58,246 bases of DNA from Candidatus Gallitreponema excrementavium (GTDB lineage: Bacteria; Spirochaetota; Spirochaetia; Treponematales; Treponemataceae). The notes beneath the pieces are model-generated. The model had not been told where the DNA came from. It searched no databases and was given only the letters and a program-made list of their open reading frames with translations. The stretch covers positions 1 to 58,246 of the forward strand of contig JADIMM010000018.1 of assembly GCA_017694795.1 (NCBI GenBank), in the 5' to 3' direction. The translations under genes and the position numbers were made by a program. The stretch's first letter is position 1. Every line of letters starts with the position of its first letter. Shown here piece after piece: positions 1 to 8,048 of this stretch.

Positions 1-177
1 AAGTTTCCAAGGCGGAGCACTGGATGAACAATTATCCAAGACGGATTCACGGCGGAAAAACTCCCGCCATGATATATAAAAAATGTTGTAATTTCTGACA
101 GAAAAGTGGGGAATTATTCTTTACAAGTTACCTTGTTTTACGGTGACATAAGTGTTTTCCACGAATGGCACCAATAA

Positions 178-250
178 TCGGGATGGAGGGATTTGAACCC
201 CCGACATTCTGGTCCCAAACCAGACGCGCTACCAGCTGCGCTACATCCCG
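178..250 (-). tRNA. tRNA-Pro (anticodon TGG)
   Basis: The minus strand folds as a full cloverleaf: acceptor CGGGATG/CATCCCG, D stem GCGC/GCGC, anticodon stem TCTGG/CCAGA with loop TTTGGGA (anticodon TGG), and T loop TTCAAAT. The discriminator base is A and the 3' CCA is not encoded, so it must be added after transcription. Confidence 0.95.
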
Positions 251-261
251 TAATCAGTATT

Positions 262-290
262 AACTTAACAGATAAAGAGAATAATGTCAA
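262..290 (-). promoter_or_regulatory. Promoter of tRNA-Pro
   Basis: On the minus strand a perfect -35 TTGACA is followed after 17 bases by TAAGTT, 11 bases before the tRNA 5' end. The same TTGACA/TAAAnT style recurs before tRNA-Met and ppdK in this window, which supports the reading although the -10 match is weak. Confidence 0.6.
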
Positions 291-366
291 TCATTCATAG
301 ACCGGCTTTTTTACCGTCAACAGCAGTAAGCCGGAACAAGTTCTCAATACAGCAAAGACAATACAA

Positions 367-393
367 AGAAAGTTTCCCAAAGGGAAACTTTCT
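367..393 (-). terminator. Terminator of the small OMP gene
   Basis: A perfect stem (AAAGTTTCCC with GGGAAACTTT, 3-base loop) lies about 20 bases beyond the stop codon of the 410-880 gene. On the minus strand it is followed by a T-rich tail (TTTGTATTG). Confidence 0.6.
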
Positions 394-409
394 ATAAATC
401 AAATCCAAA

Positions 410-880
410 CTAGAACCAGAATCTAAGACCAAGATTTATCGGACAGATAAAATCAGGATTTACTCCGTTGGAAATTGCAAGCTGGACTCCAGGTGCCACT
501 TGGGCATAAATTTCAAAGAAATCAGCAAGGAACATATTAAGACCAACAGGAACTCTTGCCCCAAGGCTGAAAGCCCCAACGTTATCTCCGATGAAAACGG
601 AACCGAATCCGCCTACACCCAGATACCATCTCAAGGGATTGGCAATTGTAGGATTAAAAAACCAGTAATCAGCAGTAACTCCAATTGCAAACGGATCAAA
701 GGAAGGAATTTCAACACCAAAAATCAAATCAATGGTATCAAGTTTGAATGTAATTGCTCCACTTCCATGGCCATGATTTGCAATATCAGATCCACCCTGA
801 ATACCGATACCCCATGAAAAAGCACTGATGCTTGCGAATGCAAGCAAGACAGCGGCAAGAATCAAAACTTTGCGATTCAT
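410..880 (-). CDS. Small outer-membrane beta-barrel protein, exported
   Basis: This 156-residue protein starts with a clear signal peptide (hydrophobic stretch about 5-20, likely cleavage near SAFS) and continues as alternating short hydrophobic and polar strands rich in Gly, Phe and Tyr. It ends in LGLRFWF; a terminal aromatic after alternating residues is the usual C-terminal mark of a BamA-inserted barrel. The size suits an 8-stranded barrel like the small OmpW/OmpX-type proteins of treponemes, but no family was confirmed. The start is fixed by GGAGG 7 bases upstream. It has its own leader and a terminator, so it is probably monocistronic. Ligand and function are unknown. Confidence 0.8.
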   Translation of the reverse strand: MNRKVLILAAVLLAFASISAFSWGIGIQGGSDIANHGHGSGAITFKLDTIDLIFGVEIPSFDPFAIGVTADYWFFNPTIANPLRWYLGVGGFGSVFIGDNVGAFSLGARVPVGLNMFLADFFEIYAQVAPGVQLAISNGVNPDFICPINLGLRFWF

Positions 881-932
881 TTTTAAACCTCCGTGAACAG
901 CCGGATCATCCGGACTTCATCATAAAATAGGA

Positions 933-952
933 ATACTCCTTACAAGGAGTAT
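933..952 (-). repeat. Perfect hairpin in the leader of the small OMP gene
   Basis: ATACTCCT and AGGAGTAT form an 8-bp stem with a 4-base loop, about 50 bases before the OMP start codon. It could stabilise the leader, sequester ribosome-binding bases, or act as a weak terminator for the gene ending at 1036. It lacks a good T tract. Confidence 0.5.
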
Positions 953-994
953 AAACTAAAATAAAAAAACTATCAATCATAGGACTTTAACAAT

Positions 995-1025
995 ATTATA
1001 AATAATTTACAAAATTAGAATGCAA
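995..1025 (-). promoter_or_regulatory. Possible promoter of the small OMP gene
   Basis: The minus strand shows TATAAT (a perfect -10) at 1000-995 and TTGCAT as a possible -35, but the spacer is 19 bases, longer than ideal. The position, 115 bases before the start codon, is plausible. Confidence 0.35.
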
Positions 1026-1035
1026 ACAAAGCTAA

Positions 1036-2166
1036 TCAATTCCAATTAAGAAGCCTGCGTAAAGCCCCGACCCTCACATCTTCGTCAACTGATGTTTCCG
1101 AAACTATTTCAAAAAGATTAAATGCCAGGGTATCGTTCCCCCTCAGGTTAAGAATATCCCCAAAGAGGAGGAGTGTTTCCCAGCATTTATTTTCGTCCAT
1201 CCAAACCAGAATTTCCGGATGCCTCGAAATGGTTTTAAGAAGGTTTTTAAGATCTTTATAATGCCAGTCAACTTCCCTGTCTGAAAGTGCATATGACAGT
1301 TTTGTAACAATTATTGATGAAGCCAGCATGCTGCAAGTAAAGGCCCTCTCCATCGTTCCACCTTCCACCCCATAGTAATACTCCGCAAGGTCATGATAGG
1401 CTTTTAAGGCAAACCATTTGTCATGACGGTAGAGGAGAAAAAAGGATTCAAGATTTTCTTTCCGGCTGAGATTTTTTTTCATAGACAGCAGAATCCCGGT
1501 TTCGTTTCCAGGCAAGGCAAAAACCGGATCCCCGGAAACAACAAGAAGAAGAGCCTGTTCTTTCTTTTCTGTGTCTCCTGTAAAATCTGCCAGGTCGGCA
1601 ATTTTATATAAGAGTGAGTATTTCTCGTCCGGAATGTCAAAATAAATATTATTTTCCCAAGCCAGGGAATAATATTCCTGGGCCAGCTTGAATTCACCTT
1701 CTGCAGAATATATATTGCCTTCCAAAAACAAGGCTTCGGGAAAAGAAACCAATCCCTGGAGCCAGGTTAAAAGGTTTTTCATCGAATTTCCAAAATCCCC
1801 CGGGTTTTTTGATACAAAAACTTCGTCCAAAACCATTAATGCCTTATAGCTCTTTCTTTCTTCCAGCTTTTCCCTTATTCTGACAATGTCATCACCAATG
1901 CGTCTTACGGCTTCATAAGAAAGTGCCTCGTTTAGAATATTCAGGGCCCCTTGGATTTCTTCCCTTTTTAAGTCTTTTGCCCTTAAAACTCCATCCAAGG
2001 CTTCGCCAAAATCTTTATTTTGGTAATTCAACCTGGCCTTCTCCAAAGCCACCCACGAGCTTTCGTCTGATTTTGAAAACTCCGAAAAATCGAGGGAAAA
2101 AGCAGGAGAAAAAGAAACGAGTATCATAAAAGAAATCAGAAACTTCTTTAAGTTCATTTTTTTCAA
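1036..2166 (-). CDS. Exported helical-repeat (TPR-like) protein, unknown function
   Basis: A 376-residue protein with a basic N-terminus and hydrophobic signal sequence (about 8-24, FLISFMILVSFSPAFS), then all-helical sequence. The stretch around 145-175 (EALFLEGNIYSAEGEFKLAQEYYSLAW) has the small/large residue spacing of a TPR hairpin, so the mature part is probably a periplasmic helical-repeat scaffold. The given start is TTG, whose bases overlap the ispG stop (TTGA), with GGGAG 11 bases upstream; an ATG at 2157 gives a protein three residues shorter with no good ribosome-binding site. The overlap implies translational coupling to ispG. No enzymatic motif was recognised. Confidence 0.7.
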   Translation of the reverse strand: MKKMNLKKFLISFMILVSFSPAFSLDFSEFSKSDESSWVALEKARLNYQNKDFGEALDGVLRAKDLKREEIQGALNILNEALSYEAVRRIGDDIVRIREKLEERKSYKALMVLDEVFVSKNPGDFGNSMKNLLTWLQGLVSFPEALFLEGNIYSAEGEFKLAQEYYSLAWENNIYFDIPDEKYSLLYKIADLADFTGDTEKKEQALLLVVSGDPVFALPGNETGILLSMKKNLSRKENLESFFLLYRHDKWFALKAYHDLAEYYYGVEGGTMERAFTCSMLASSIIVTKLSYALSDREVDWHYKDLKNLLKTISRHPEILVWMDENKCWETLLLFGDILNLRGNDTLAFNLFEIVSETSVDEDVRVGALRRLLNWN

Positions 2167-3272
2167 AGTGAATCAAGCTCCCTTCTAAAAGCATTATCGG
2201 CATCTTCAAGAGAAACTTGGGCTGCAATTTCACCTTTTTTAAAAATATAAACCTTATCACCGACTCCTGTAATTCCGATGTCTGCATGTTTTGCTTCTCC
2301 GGGACCATTAACCACACACCCCATAACAGCTACAGTAATATTCTTATTGATTTTCATCAGTTCTTTTTGCCACCGTTTTACAAATTCATGGACATCAAAA
2401 CCGACTCTGCCACACCTGGGACAGGACACCAGGGTAACCCCGCCTTTTTTATACCCGCATTCTTCCAATATTGTCCTTCCTGCTATTATTTCATTTTCCA
2501 CTGAATCAGAAAGGCTGACCCTTATGGTGGAGCCTATTCCCTCTCTCAAAAGGGTGTAAAGAGCTACAGCGTTTTTTACCGAACCGGAAACCAAGGGCCC
2601 GGCCTCGGTAACCCCGAGATGCAGGGGAATATCGTATTTTGAAGCAAAAAGCCGGTTGCAGCTTATTGTTTCCTGCACCGAAGAAGCCTTCATTGACACT
2701 ATTATCTGGGAAAAATCTTCCCTGTCAAAATATTCCACCTCCCGCTCGGCCGCCGAAACCAGGGCTTGTGATCTGGTCATATCCCCTTTAAGGACCTTTT
2801 CGTTTAAATCTTTTGGAAGGCTTCCGCCGTTAATTCCAATCCGCAAAGGTGTTCCGGTTTTTCGGGCTGCCTCCACAACTTTTTTTACTCTTTCCTGTGA
2901 ACCTATGTTTCCCGGGTTAATCCTGATTTTTGCCACATCTCCTTCCATACATTTTAGGGCAAGCTTATAATCAAAATGTATATCAGCAACCAGTGGAACA
3001 GGACAGATTTTTGAAAGGGCAACCAGTTTTTCGGCACTTTCCATATCAGGAACGGCAAAACGGATTATATCCATCCCCATAAGCTGAAGCTCAAGGATTT
3101 TATCCCTGACTTCTGTCAAATCTGCATTTATAAGCGGAGATTTCCACATAGTTTGAAGAGAACATGGATTCTCCCCGCCTATAAGAATTTTTTTGACAAG
3201 ACCCCGTCCCCCAAGGCTTACAACCCGGGTTTTTTTGTATTTCTTTTCCTCTAAGCTTGGCATAGCTGTCAT
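2163..3272 (-). CDS. ispG: 4-hydroxy-3-methylbut-2-enyl diphosphate synthase (IspG/GcpE)
   Basis: IspG converts methylerythritol cyclodiphosphate to HMBPP in the MEP isoprenoid pathway, using a 4Fe-4S cluster. Cluster ligands are visible as Cys284 and Cys287 (SCPRCGR), Cys319 (GCVVNGPGE) and Glu326; the TIM-barrel half carries RINPGNIG and RIGINGGSL. It is the short two-domain bacterial form (369 residues). An upstream in-frame ATG at 3290 exists, but AGGAG lies 6 bases before the ATG at 3272, which I chose. It sits third in a leftward run after trmB and ligA, and its stop overlaps the start of the next gene. The presence of ispG indicates isoprenoid synthesis by the MEP route. Confidence 0.95.
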   Translation of the reverse strand: MTAMPSLEEKKYKKTRVVSLGGRGLVKKILIGGENPCSLQTMWKSPLINADLTEVRDKILELQLMGMDIIRFAVPDMESAEKLVALSKICPVPLVADIHFDYKLALKCMEGDVAKIRINPGNIGSQERVKKVVEAARKTGTPLRIGINGGSLPKDLNEKVLKGDMTRSQALVSAAEREVEYFDREDFSQIIVSMKASSVQETISCNRLFASKYDIPLHLGVTEAGPLVSGSVKNAVALYTLLREGIGSTIRVSLSDSVENEIIAGRTILEECGYKKGGVTLVSCPRCGRVGFDVHEFVKRWQKELMKINKNITVAVMGCVVNGPGEAKHADIGITGVGDKVYIFKKGEIAAQVSLEDADNAFRRELDSL

Positions 3273-3350
3273 CCCGTTCTCCTGAAACAAATTTGAATTA
3301 AACTACTGTAGTTTATAATACATATACCGGTAAAATGCCGGAAACATTTT

Positions 3351-5336
3351 CTATTTGTTGTTACTGCCTGTTCCGTTAACCAAGGCAAGAAATTCAGACT
3401 CTGTTATGATAGTGATATTGAGTTCTGCAGCTTTTTTATTTTTCGAGGAACCGGATTCCGGGGTATTTGTAACCAAAAAAGAAAGCCCCTTTGAAACAGA
3501 AGACTTTACAGAGCCTCCATTGGCTTTTACAATATTTTCTGCCTCGGAACGCTTCATGGTATCAAGCTCTCCGGTAAAGCAAAAACTTTTTCCGGAAAGA
3601 TTTCCTGTTTTCGTTTTTCCCTGGATTTTTATAAAGCCACGGTTAATAAGCCCCAAAATGACATCCCTGTTTTCATTTAAACCTTCGGTAAGGACGGAAG
3701 CTGTAATCTCACCAAACTGGTAAACCGCTGCAATTTCCTGTTTACTGGCAGACAGGAGTTTTTCAACAGTGTCAAACCCGGCTTCTTCAAGCTTTTCCAC
3801 CAGAACTTCCCCTATTCCTTCAATATCCAGTCCTCCGATAAAAGAAGATAAAGGTATTTCCTTTTTTCCGTGGATATTCTTTATTATTTTTCCGGCACTG
3901 AGTTCCCCCATTCTCTCAATTTCACATAAATCTGATTCTTTAAGCAGATACAAGTCCAAAATTGATTTCACAAGCCCTTGGGAAAACAGCCTGTTTAAAA
4001 TTGCCGGTCCCAGTTCCTTTATTTCAAGTACAGACACCCATTTTTCCAGCTGATGGAGAACTCTTTTCCCGCAATTTTTGTTGGGGCAGAACAACCTGGT
4101 TCCTTCGTTTACAAGGCTACTTCCACATGTATCGCATTTATCAGGAACAGTTATTTCCAAAGAATCAGGTGGATTTTCCACAAGGCTTTCTATTTTTGGG
4201 ATAATTTCACCTCTTTTGGTGATTACTACCCTGGAACCTATCTTTAAATTCAAAGCTTTTATTGTATTCCAGTTTGCAAGGCTCGCCCGCTGTACAGTTG
4301 TTCCCGCCAATTTTACCGGATCGACTATTGCCACCGGAGTATATGTTGCCCCGGACTCGCTCCATTCCACAGTTCTTAGGACAGTGACTGCTTCCTCCAG
4401 GGAAAATTTAAAGGCAATTTGCCTGTCCGGTCTTGCCCTCTTCATATCCTCCGGATCAATGCGGTTTTCCTTTACGACAAGTCCGTCAATATCAAAAGGA
4501 ATACTATTACGGATATCCATTACATGCCCCCGGTATTCAACAACAGCCCTGGCATCGGGACATATTTTCATTTCCACTGTGTTAAATCCGGCACTTTTAA
4601 GCCATTCAATTTTGGATTTTTCATCTGGAAAATATTTTTCATTTTCCAGAGCCATTGCATCATAACAGATTATATTAAGATTTTCCGCCCCGATACCGTC
4701 TTTACGCTTCATAAGACCGTTGGCTGCATTCCTGCAGTTGGCTTTATCACTGTACAAATCCTTATGAACCTGGTGGAACATAAGAACTTCCCCCCTGATT
4801 CCACCTGTAAAATCCGAGAAATCCTTTGGAAGGGAAAATACGATCCCTTTCATTTTACGGGCATTAGGGGTTATATCGTCCCCGGTTTTTCCGTCCCCCC
4901 TTGTTACCGCCTTTTTAAATTCCCCTTGTAAATACTGCAGCTCAATACTGGCCCCGTCCAATTTATACTGCACGAGGTACTCCCGGTATTTGTGCTTTTC
5001 GGCCCAGCGGTAAAACTCTTCCGGATTTGCCGCCTTTTCCTGACTCCCCATAGGCAAAATATGCTCTGCCTTGGGAAATCCGTCAGAATTATCCGCCCCT
5101 ACTTTTTTCAATAAGGAATTATCCGGGTCAAGGATTTTAAGCCTGTCCCAAAGGGCATCGAATTCTTCGTCTGAAATTTCACCTTCACCATTATAATAAG
5201 AATTCTGGTACCGCAGGATTTGCTTCTCCAGACGGGTAATCTCAGATTTTTTTTCTTTCATATCTATTTTTTCTGTCTTTAAAATTTCCTGCCTGCCTTC
5301 AATCTCCCCGGGAGGAAATAATGTATATTCATCCAT
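3351..5336 (-). CDS. ligA: NAD-dependent DNA ligase LigA
   Basis: The replicative NAD+-dependent ligase (661 residues, normal length). From the N-terminus: domain Ia (about 30-75), the adenylation domain with catalytic Lys125 in YKLDG, an OB fold (about 310-395), a four-cysteine zinc finger (Cys401, 404, 417, 422), helix-hairpin-helix repeats (about 430-570) and a C-terminal BRCT domain beginning near GNLSGKSFCFTG. The open frame extends 34 codons further upstream, but AAGGAGG stands 8 bases before the ATG at 5336, so this start is preferred. That start lies inside the last codons of trmB (8-base overlap), pointing to coupled translation. All key residues are present. Confidence 0.96.
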   Translation of the reverse strand: MDEYTLFPPGEIEGRQEILKTEKIDMKEKKSEITRLEKQILRYQNSYYNGEGEISDEEFDALWDRLKILDPDNSLLKKVGADNSDGFPKAEHILPMGSQEKAANPEEFYRWAEKHKYREYLVQYKLDGASIELQYLQGEFKKAVTRGDGKTGDDITPNARKMKGIVFSLPKDFSDFTGGIRGEVLMFHQVHKDLYSDKANCRNAANGLMKRKDGIGAENLNIICYDAMALENEKYFPDEKSKIEWLKSAGFNTVEMKICPDARAVVEYRGHVMDIRNSIPFDIDGLVVKENRIDPEDMKRARPDRQIAFKFSLEEAVTVLRTVEWSESGATYTPVAIVDPVKLAGTTVQRASLANWNTIKALNLKIGSRVVITKRGEIIPKIESLVENPPDSLEITVPDKCDTCGSSLVNEGTRLFCPNKNCGKRVLHQLEKWVSVLEIKELGPAILNRLFSQGLVKSILDLYLLKESDLCEIERMGELSAGKIIKNIHGKKEIPLSSFIGGLDIEGIGEVLVEKLEEAGFDTVEKLLSASKQEIAAVYQFGEITASVLTEGLNENRDVILGLINRGFIKIQGKTKTGNLSGKSFCFTGELDTMKRSEAENIVKANGGSVKSSVSKGLSFLVTNTPESGSSKNKKAAELNITIITESEFLALVNGTGSNNK

Positions 5337-6033
5337 TTTCATCCTCCTTATTAAAGATAATCTCAATGATTTTTCGCCCTGCATCAATGCCTTTTTTTTC
5401 AAACTTTGTACGGGGACGCCAATCCTGGCAAGGCGCAAATCCCCCTCCTGCAGTCAAGCCGGCATAAGGGTTGGTAAGACCGGGAGTATTTGAGAGTTCT
5501 TCCATTGCCCAATACCCGTACTCCTCCCAGTCTGTAACGAAGTACAAATATCCCCCGGGACGGAGTTTACGGCAGAACAAATCCGTTACAGGTCTTGTTA
5601 TCATTCTTCTTTTATGGTGCTTTTTCTTAGGCCAGGGATCCGGAAAGAAAATATGAAAGCCGTCCAGTGATTTGTCAGGGAGGGAATTTATTACCTCCAG
5701 GGCATCATATTGGATTATTTTTATGTTTTCCAATCCATTTTCTTTTATAAGCTGAAGCAGCTTTGCAACCCCCGGAGTATGTACTTCCAAAGCCAAATAA
5801 TTTTTACCCGGGTTTTCACCCGCAATAATTGCCGTTGCAGCCCCCATTCCAAAACCGATTTCACAAATAACCGGATTATTATTACCGAATAAATCACAAG
5901 GGCAGAGCTTTTCCCCGGGTTTAAACTCGAAAGCCCATTTCTGCTTAAGTTCCCCATAGGCTTTCTTCTGGGCATCAGTCATTCTGCCAGCCCTTAGAAC
6001 ATAGGTCTTTATTGTCCGTGGATTTTCCACCAT
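5329..6033 (-). CDS. trmB: tRNA (guanine-N7-)-methyltransferase TrmB
   Basis: TrmB methylates G46 in the variable loop of tRNAs using S-adenosylmethionine. The 234-residue protein shows the class I methyltransferase motif I (CEIGFGMGAATA), the acidic ribose-binding end of strand 2 (LALEVH) and the family signature FPDPWPKKKHHKRR, then TDWEEYGYWA. The start has AGGAG 7 bases upstream. It overlaps ligA at its 3' end and follows a lipoprotein gene after about 95 bases. Confidence 0.95.
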   Translation of the reverse strand: MVENPRTIKTYVLRAGRMTDAQKKAYGELKQKWAFEFKPGEKLCPCDLFGNNNPVICEIGFGMGAATAIIAGENPGKNYLALEVHTPGVAKLLQLIKENGLENIKIIQYDALEVINSLPDKSLDGFHIFFPDPWPKKKHHKRRMITRPVTDLFCRKLRPGGYLYFVTDWEEYGYWAMEELSNTPGLTNPYAGLTAGGGFAPCQDWRPRTKFEKKGIDAGRKIIEIIFNKEDENG

Positions 6034-6128
6034 TACAAGCTCCTAAAAATACCGGTTTGACGGTACAGTCACATATTCCAAAGTTTCATGAAAAACTTAA
6101 CGCAATATATTAAATCCAAGGCTAAAAA

Positions 6129-6782
6129 TCAATGGGAATCTTTGTAAAAAGGACCGTTTAAAATCCCCGTTGATGCCTTTTCTTCAATGAACAGGCTGTA
6201 AAAATATTCAGCACCGGAAAATCCCGAAAAAAGGGACTTTAAATCCCCTCCCTGCCCGGTAACAGACATTTCCCCGCCCTTTTCCCCTTTTTCATCAAAA
6301 AAAAACAGAATTGTTCTCCCGGTGGAAGAAGACAAAGACCACCTGTCCCCGTTAACCTGAAAAACGGCCGCTGGTTTTGCAAACGGGGGGAGATTAATGT
6401 TTTTTTCACCGTAATTACCGTATAAATCAAAAATTCGGACCAGGTATTCCCCCTCCGGAGGAACTTTATCCATAGGAAATCTTAAATCAAAGGCACCAAA
6501 CCAAAGTTTTTCCTCCCTTTTAGAATATAAGCCTTCATCCCGGTGAACCTGCCAGACATAGTTCCCGGCCCGGTACTCTACTTCCATTTTAAAAAAATCT
6601 TCCTCACCGTCCTCATCTGCAAAGGAGGCAAAGCAGGCAAGGCTGCAAATTCCCCGGTAAGGGCTGTCCGTTCTGTCATCATAAATCCTTACCATGGAAA
6701 CATCACTTACCACCGGTGAATTAAAAGAACAGGCCGCAATTAACAAAACAAAAGGAAAAATGAACGCTGTTTTTAATCTCAT
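6129..6782 (-). CDS. Hypothetical lipoprotein
   Basis: A 217-residue protein with a type II signal peptide: basic start (MRLK), hydrophobic core and lipobox LIAAC with Cys18. The rest is beta-rich with aromatic pairs (YVWQVHRDEG, EYFYSLFIEE) and looks like a small immunoglobulin-like or sandwich domain, without a recognised family. The start codon follows the upstream stop after one base (TAG-T-ATG) and has no evident ribosome-binding site, so translation probably depends on reinitiation after the 6784-7947 gene. Low similarity between spirochaetes would be normal for such a surface lipoprotein. Function unknown. Confidence 0.75.
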   Translation of the reverse strand: MRLKTAFIFPFVLLIAACSFNSPVVSDVSMVRIYDDRTDSPYRGICSLACFASFADEDGEEDFFKMEVEYRAGNYVWQVHRDEGLYSKREEKLWFGAFDLRFPMDKVPPEGEYLVRIFDLYGNYGEKNINLPPFAKPAAVFQVNGDRWSLSSSTGRTILFFFDEKGEKGGEMSVTGQGGDLKSLFSGFSGAEYFYSLFIEEKASTGILNGPFYKDSH

Positions 6783-6783
6783 A

Positions 6784-7947
6784 CTAGAAAATAAACGAGA
6801 GTGTGATAACAGTCACATCGTTGTCTTTAAACTGATTGACCAGGGACTCAAATTTGATATTGACCTTTTCGCAGGCTTCACTCAGGTAAGAAAGGTAATA
6901 AAGCCCTAAATCCACATCTTCCTGGCCTTCAGGGATTTCCTTATAAAAATCAATCAGGGACTTTTTCTTTAAGTCAGCCGATTTCTTGTTATCAATACTT
7001 TCCTTTGTTTCGTTATACTCACTGTCCTGATTGTAAAGGGTTATCTGCAATTTTCCCTGTGTCCCGATGGAAGAACTGTTCCCCCCCAATTTCCAGGCAA
7101 TGGAAACCAGTTCCCGGCGTTTTTCAAGCTCGGCAATAACTTTTTTCCGTATTGTAGGGTCATACAAAACCGAGTTTGGATCCACCGTTCCCTTGTACAT
7201 AGCATTAGCAGCCCTTTTAAGATTGGTGTTTTCGGCGTTTATGGCAAGTTCCATGACCATTAGGGAAACATATTCTGCAATCTTGGCCTTATCCATATAT
7301 TCTGTAAGGGATGTTCTCAGAGTCCGGAGAATAACATCATATCCGTCGGCATCCTTAAATTTAGTTATAATAAACCATGTAAAAGGCCGCAAGTTTGTAA
7401 GGAATTTTTCTGACAGAAGAAGCTGCATATTTTTTTCTTCCGGCAAAAGGCTGGTATTTTTGCTTATGTAATTGTACAACGGCTCCAGAATATCCCTTTT
7501 GGCATCCAGAATGGCCTCCTGGTTTTTCTTTAGTACATTTTGGAGAAAAGTTTCGTTTATCTTGGTTTTTGCATCTATAATGCTTGCAGGATTCAGCCTG
7601 TTCCATTTTTTTATGACATCAGAAGCCAGAACCTGGGAAAAAATATGCTGGTCATACTGCCGGTAAAGCATTGTATAAACAATAAGTTTGGATAAATCCA
7701 TAACTTCCTGCCTGGCACTGAGAAATTCAGGTCTGGAAATCTCTATTTTGGAAACATAATCAATCAATAAAAGTCTTTGAATGGTCCCTGGTGTAAAATC
7801 CTCCAGAGAAATCCCGTACTCATCAAGGTTATCCGCAAGCCTGAATCTAAGGAGTTTTTTGTTCTTTCTTATAAAGAATGTATATCCGGCCTCCGTAAGT
7901 ATCAACTTTAAAGGAAGATTGAATACGGATTTTTTTTCTCCACCCAT
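6784..7947 (-). CDS. Cytoplasmic protein resembling a degenerate GHKL/histidine-kinase-type ATPase
   Basis: A 387-residue protein with no signal peptide or membrane helix. Two stretches recall the GHKL ATP-binding fold: ELAINAENTNLKRA (233-246) sits like an N-box, and DLGLYYLSYLSEACEKVN (from 345) followed by a terminal strand VTVITLSFIF resembles the G2 box and last strand. A normal G1 box (DxGxG) is absent between them, and no phosphoacceptor HExxN motif is evident, so kinase activity is doubtful. It may be a sensor-like scaffold of this clade. The start has AGGAG 9 bases upstream and a good promoter (8010-7982). It heads the leftward run with the lipoprotein gene. Confidence 0.6.
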   Translation of the reverse strand: MGGEKKSVFNLPLKLILTEAGYTFFIRKNKKLLRFRLADNLDEYGISLEDFTPGTIQRLLLIDYVSKIEISRPEFLSARQEVMDLSKLIVYTMLYRQYDQHIFSQVLASDVIKKWNRLNPASIIDAKTKINETFLQNVLKKNQEAILDAKRDILEPLYNYISKNTSLLPEEKNMQLLLSEKFLTNLRPFTWFIITKFKDADGYDVILRTLRTSLTEYMDKAKIAEYVSLMVMELAINAENTNLKRAANAMYKGTVDPNSVLYDPTIRKKVIAELEKRRELVSIAWKLGGNSSSIGTQGKLQITLYNQDSEYNETKESIDNKKSADLKKKSLIDFYKEIPEGQEDVDLGLYYLSYLSEACEKVNIKFESLVNQFKDNDVTVITLSFIF

Positions 7948-7962
7948 AGGGGCTTTCTCCTA

Positions 7963-7991
7963 TTAAAAAAATACATACTATATTGTATAAT
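7963..7991 (+). promoter_or_regulatory. Possible promoter of the 8049 gene
   Basis: TTAAAA, a 17-base spacer and a perfect TATAAT precede the rightward gene by about 58 bases. It overlaps the divergent leftward promoter, so the two would compete for polymerase. Confidence 0.45.
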
Positions 7992-8010
7992 ATGAATGTA
8001 AAATTGTAAA
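7982..8010 (-). promoter_or_regulatory. Promoter of the 7947-leftward operon
   Basis: The minus strand reads TTTACA, a 17-base spacer, then TACAAT, 35 bases before the start codon at 7947. Both hexamers are good matches to the housekeeping consensus. Confidence 0.6.
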
Positions 8011-8048
8011 ATACATTGACCACATAAAAGGACAACTTTAATTTTTTT

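Noticed and set aside
1..177. Possible gene end at the left edge
   Set aside because: No frame with recognisable protein sequence; only a weak GGCGG/CCGCC stem (51-68) was seen.
933..952. Riboswitch in the small OMP leader
   Set aside because: A single 8-bp hairpin with no further structure or conserved loop.
4078..4665. Rightward reading frame of 195 codons inside ligA
   Set aside because: It is the antisense of ligA, with no family match, no ribosome-binding site and low-complexity residues.
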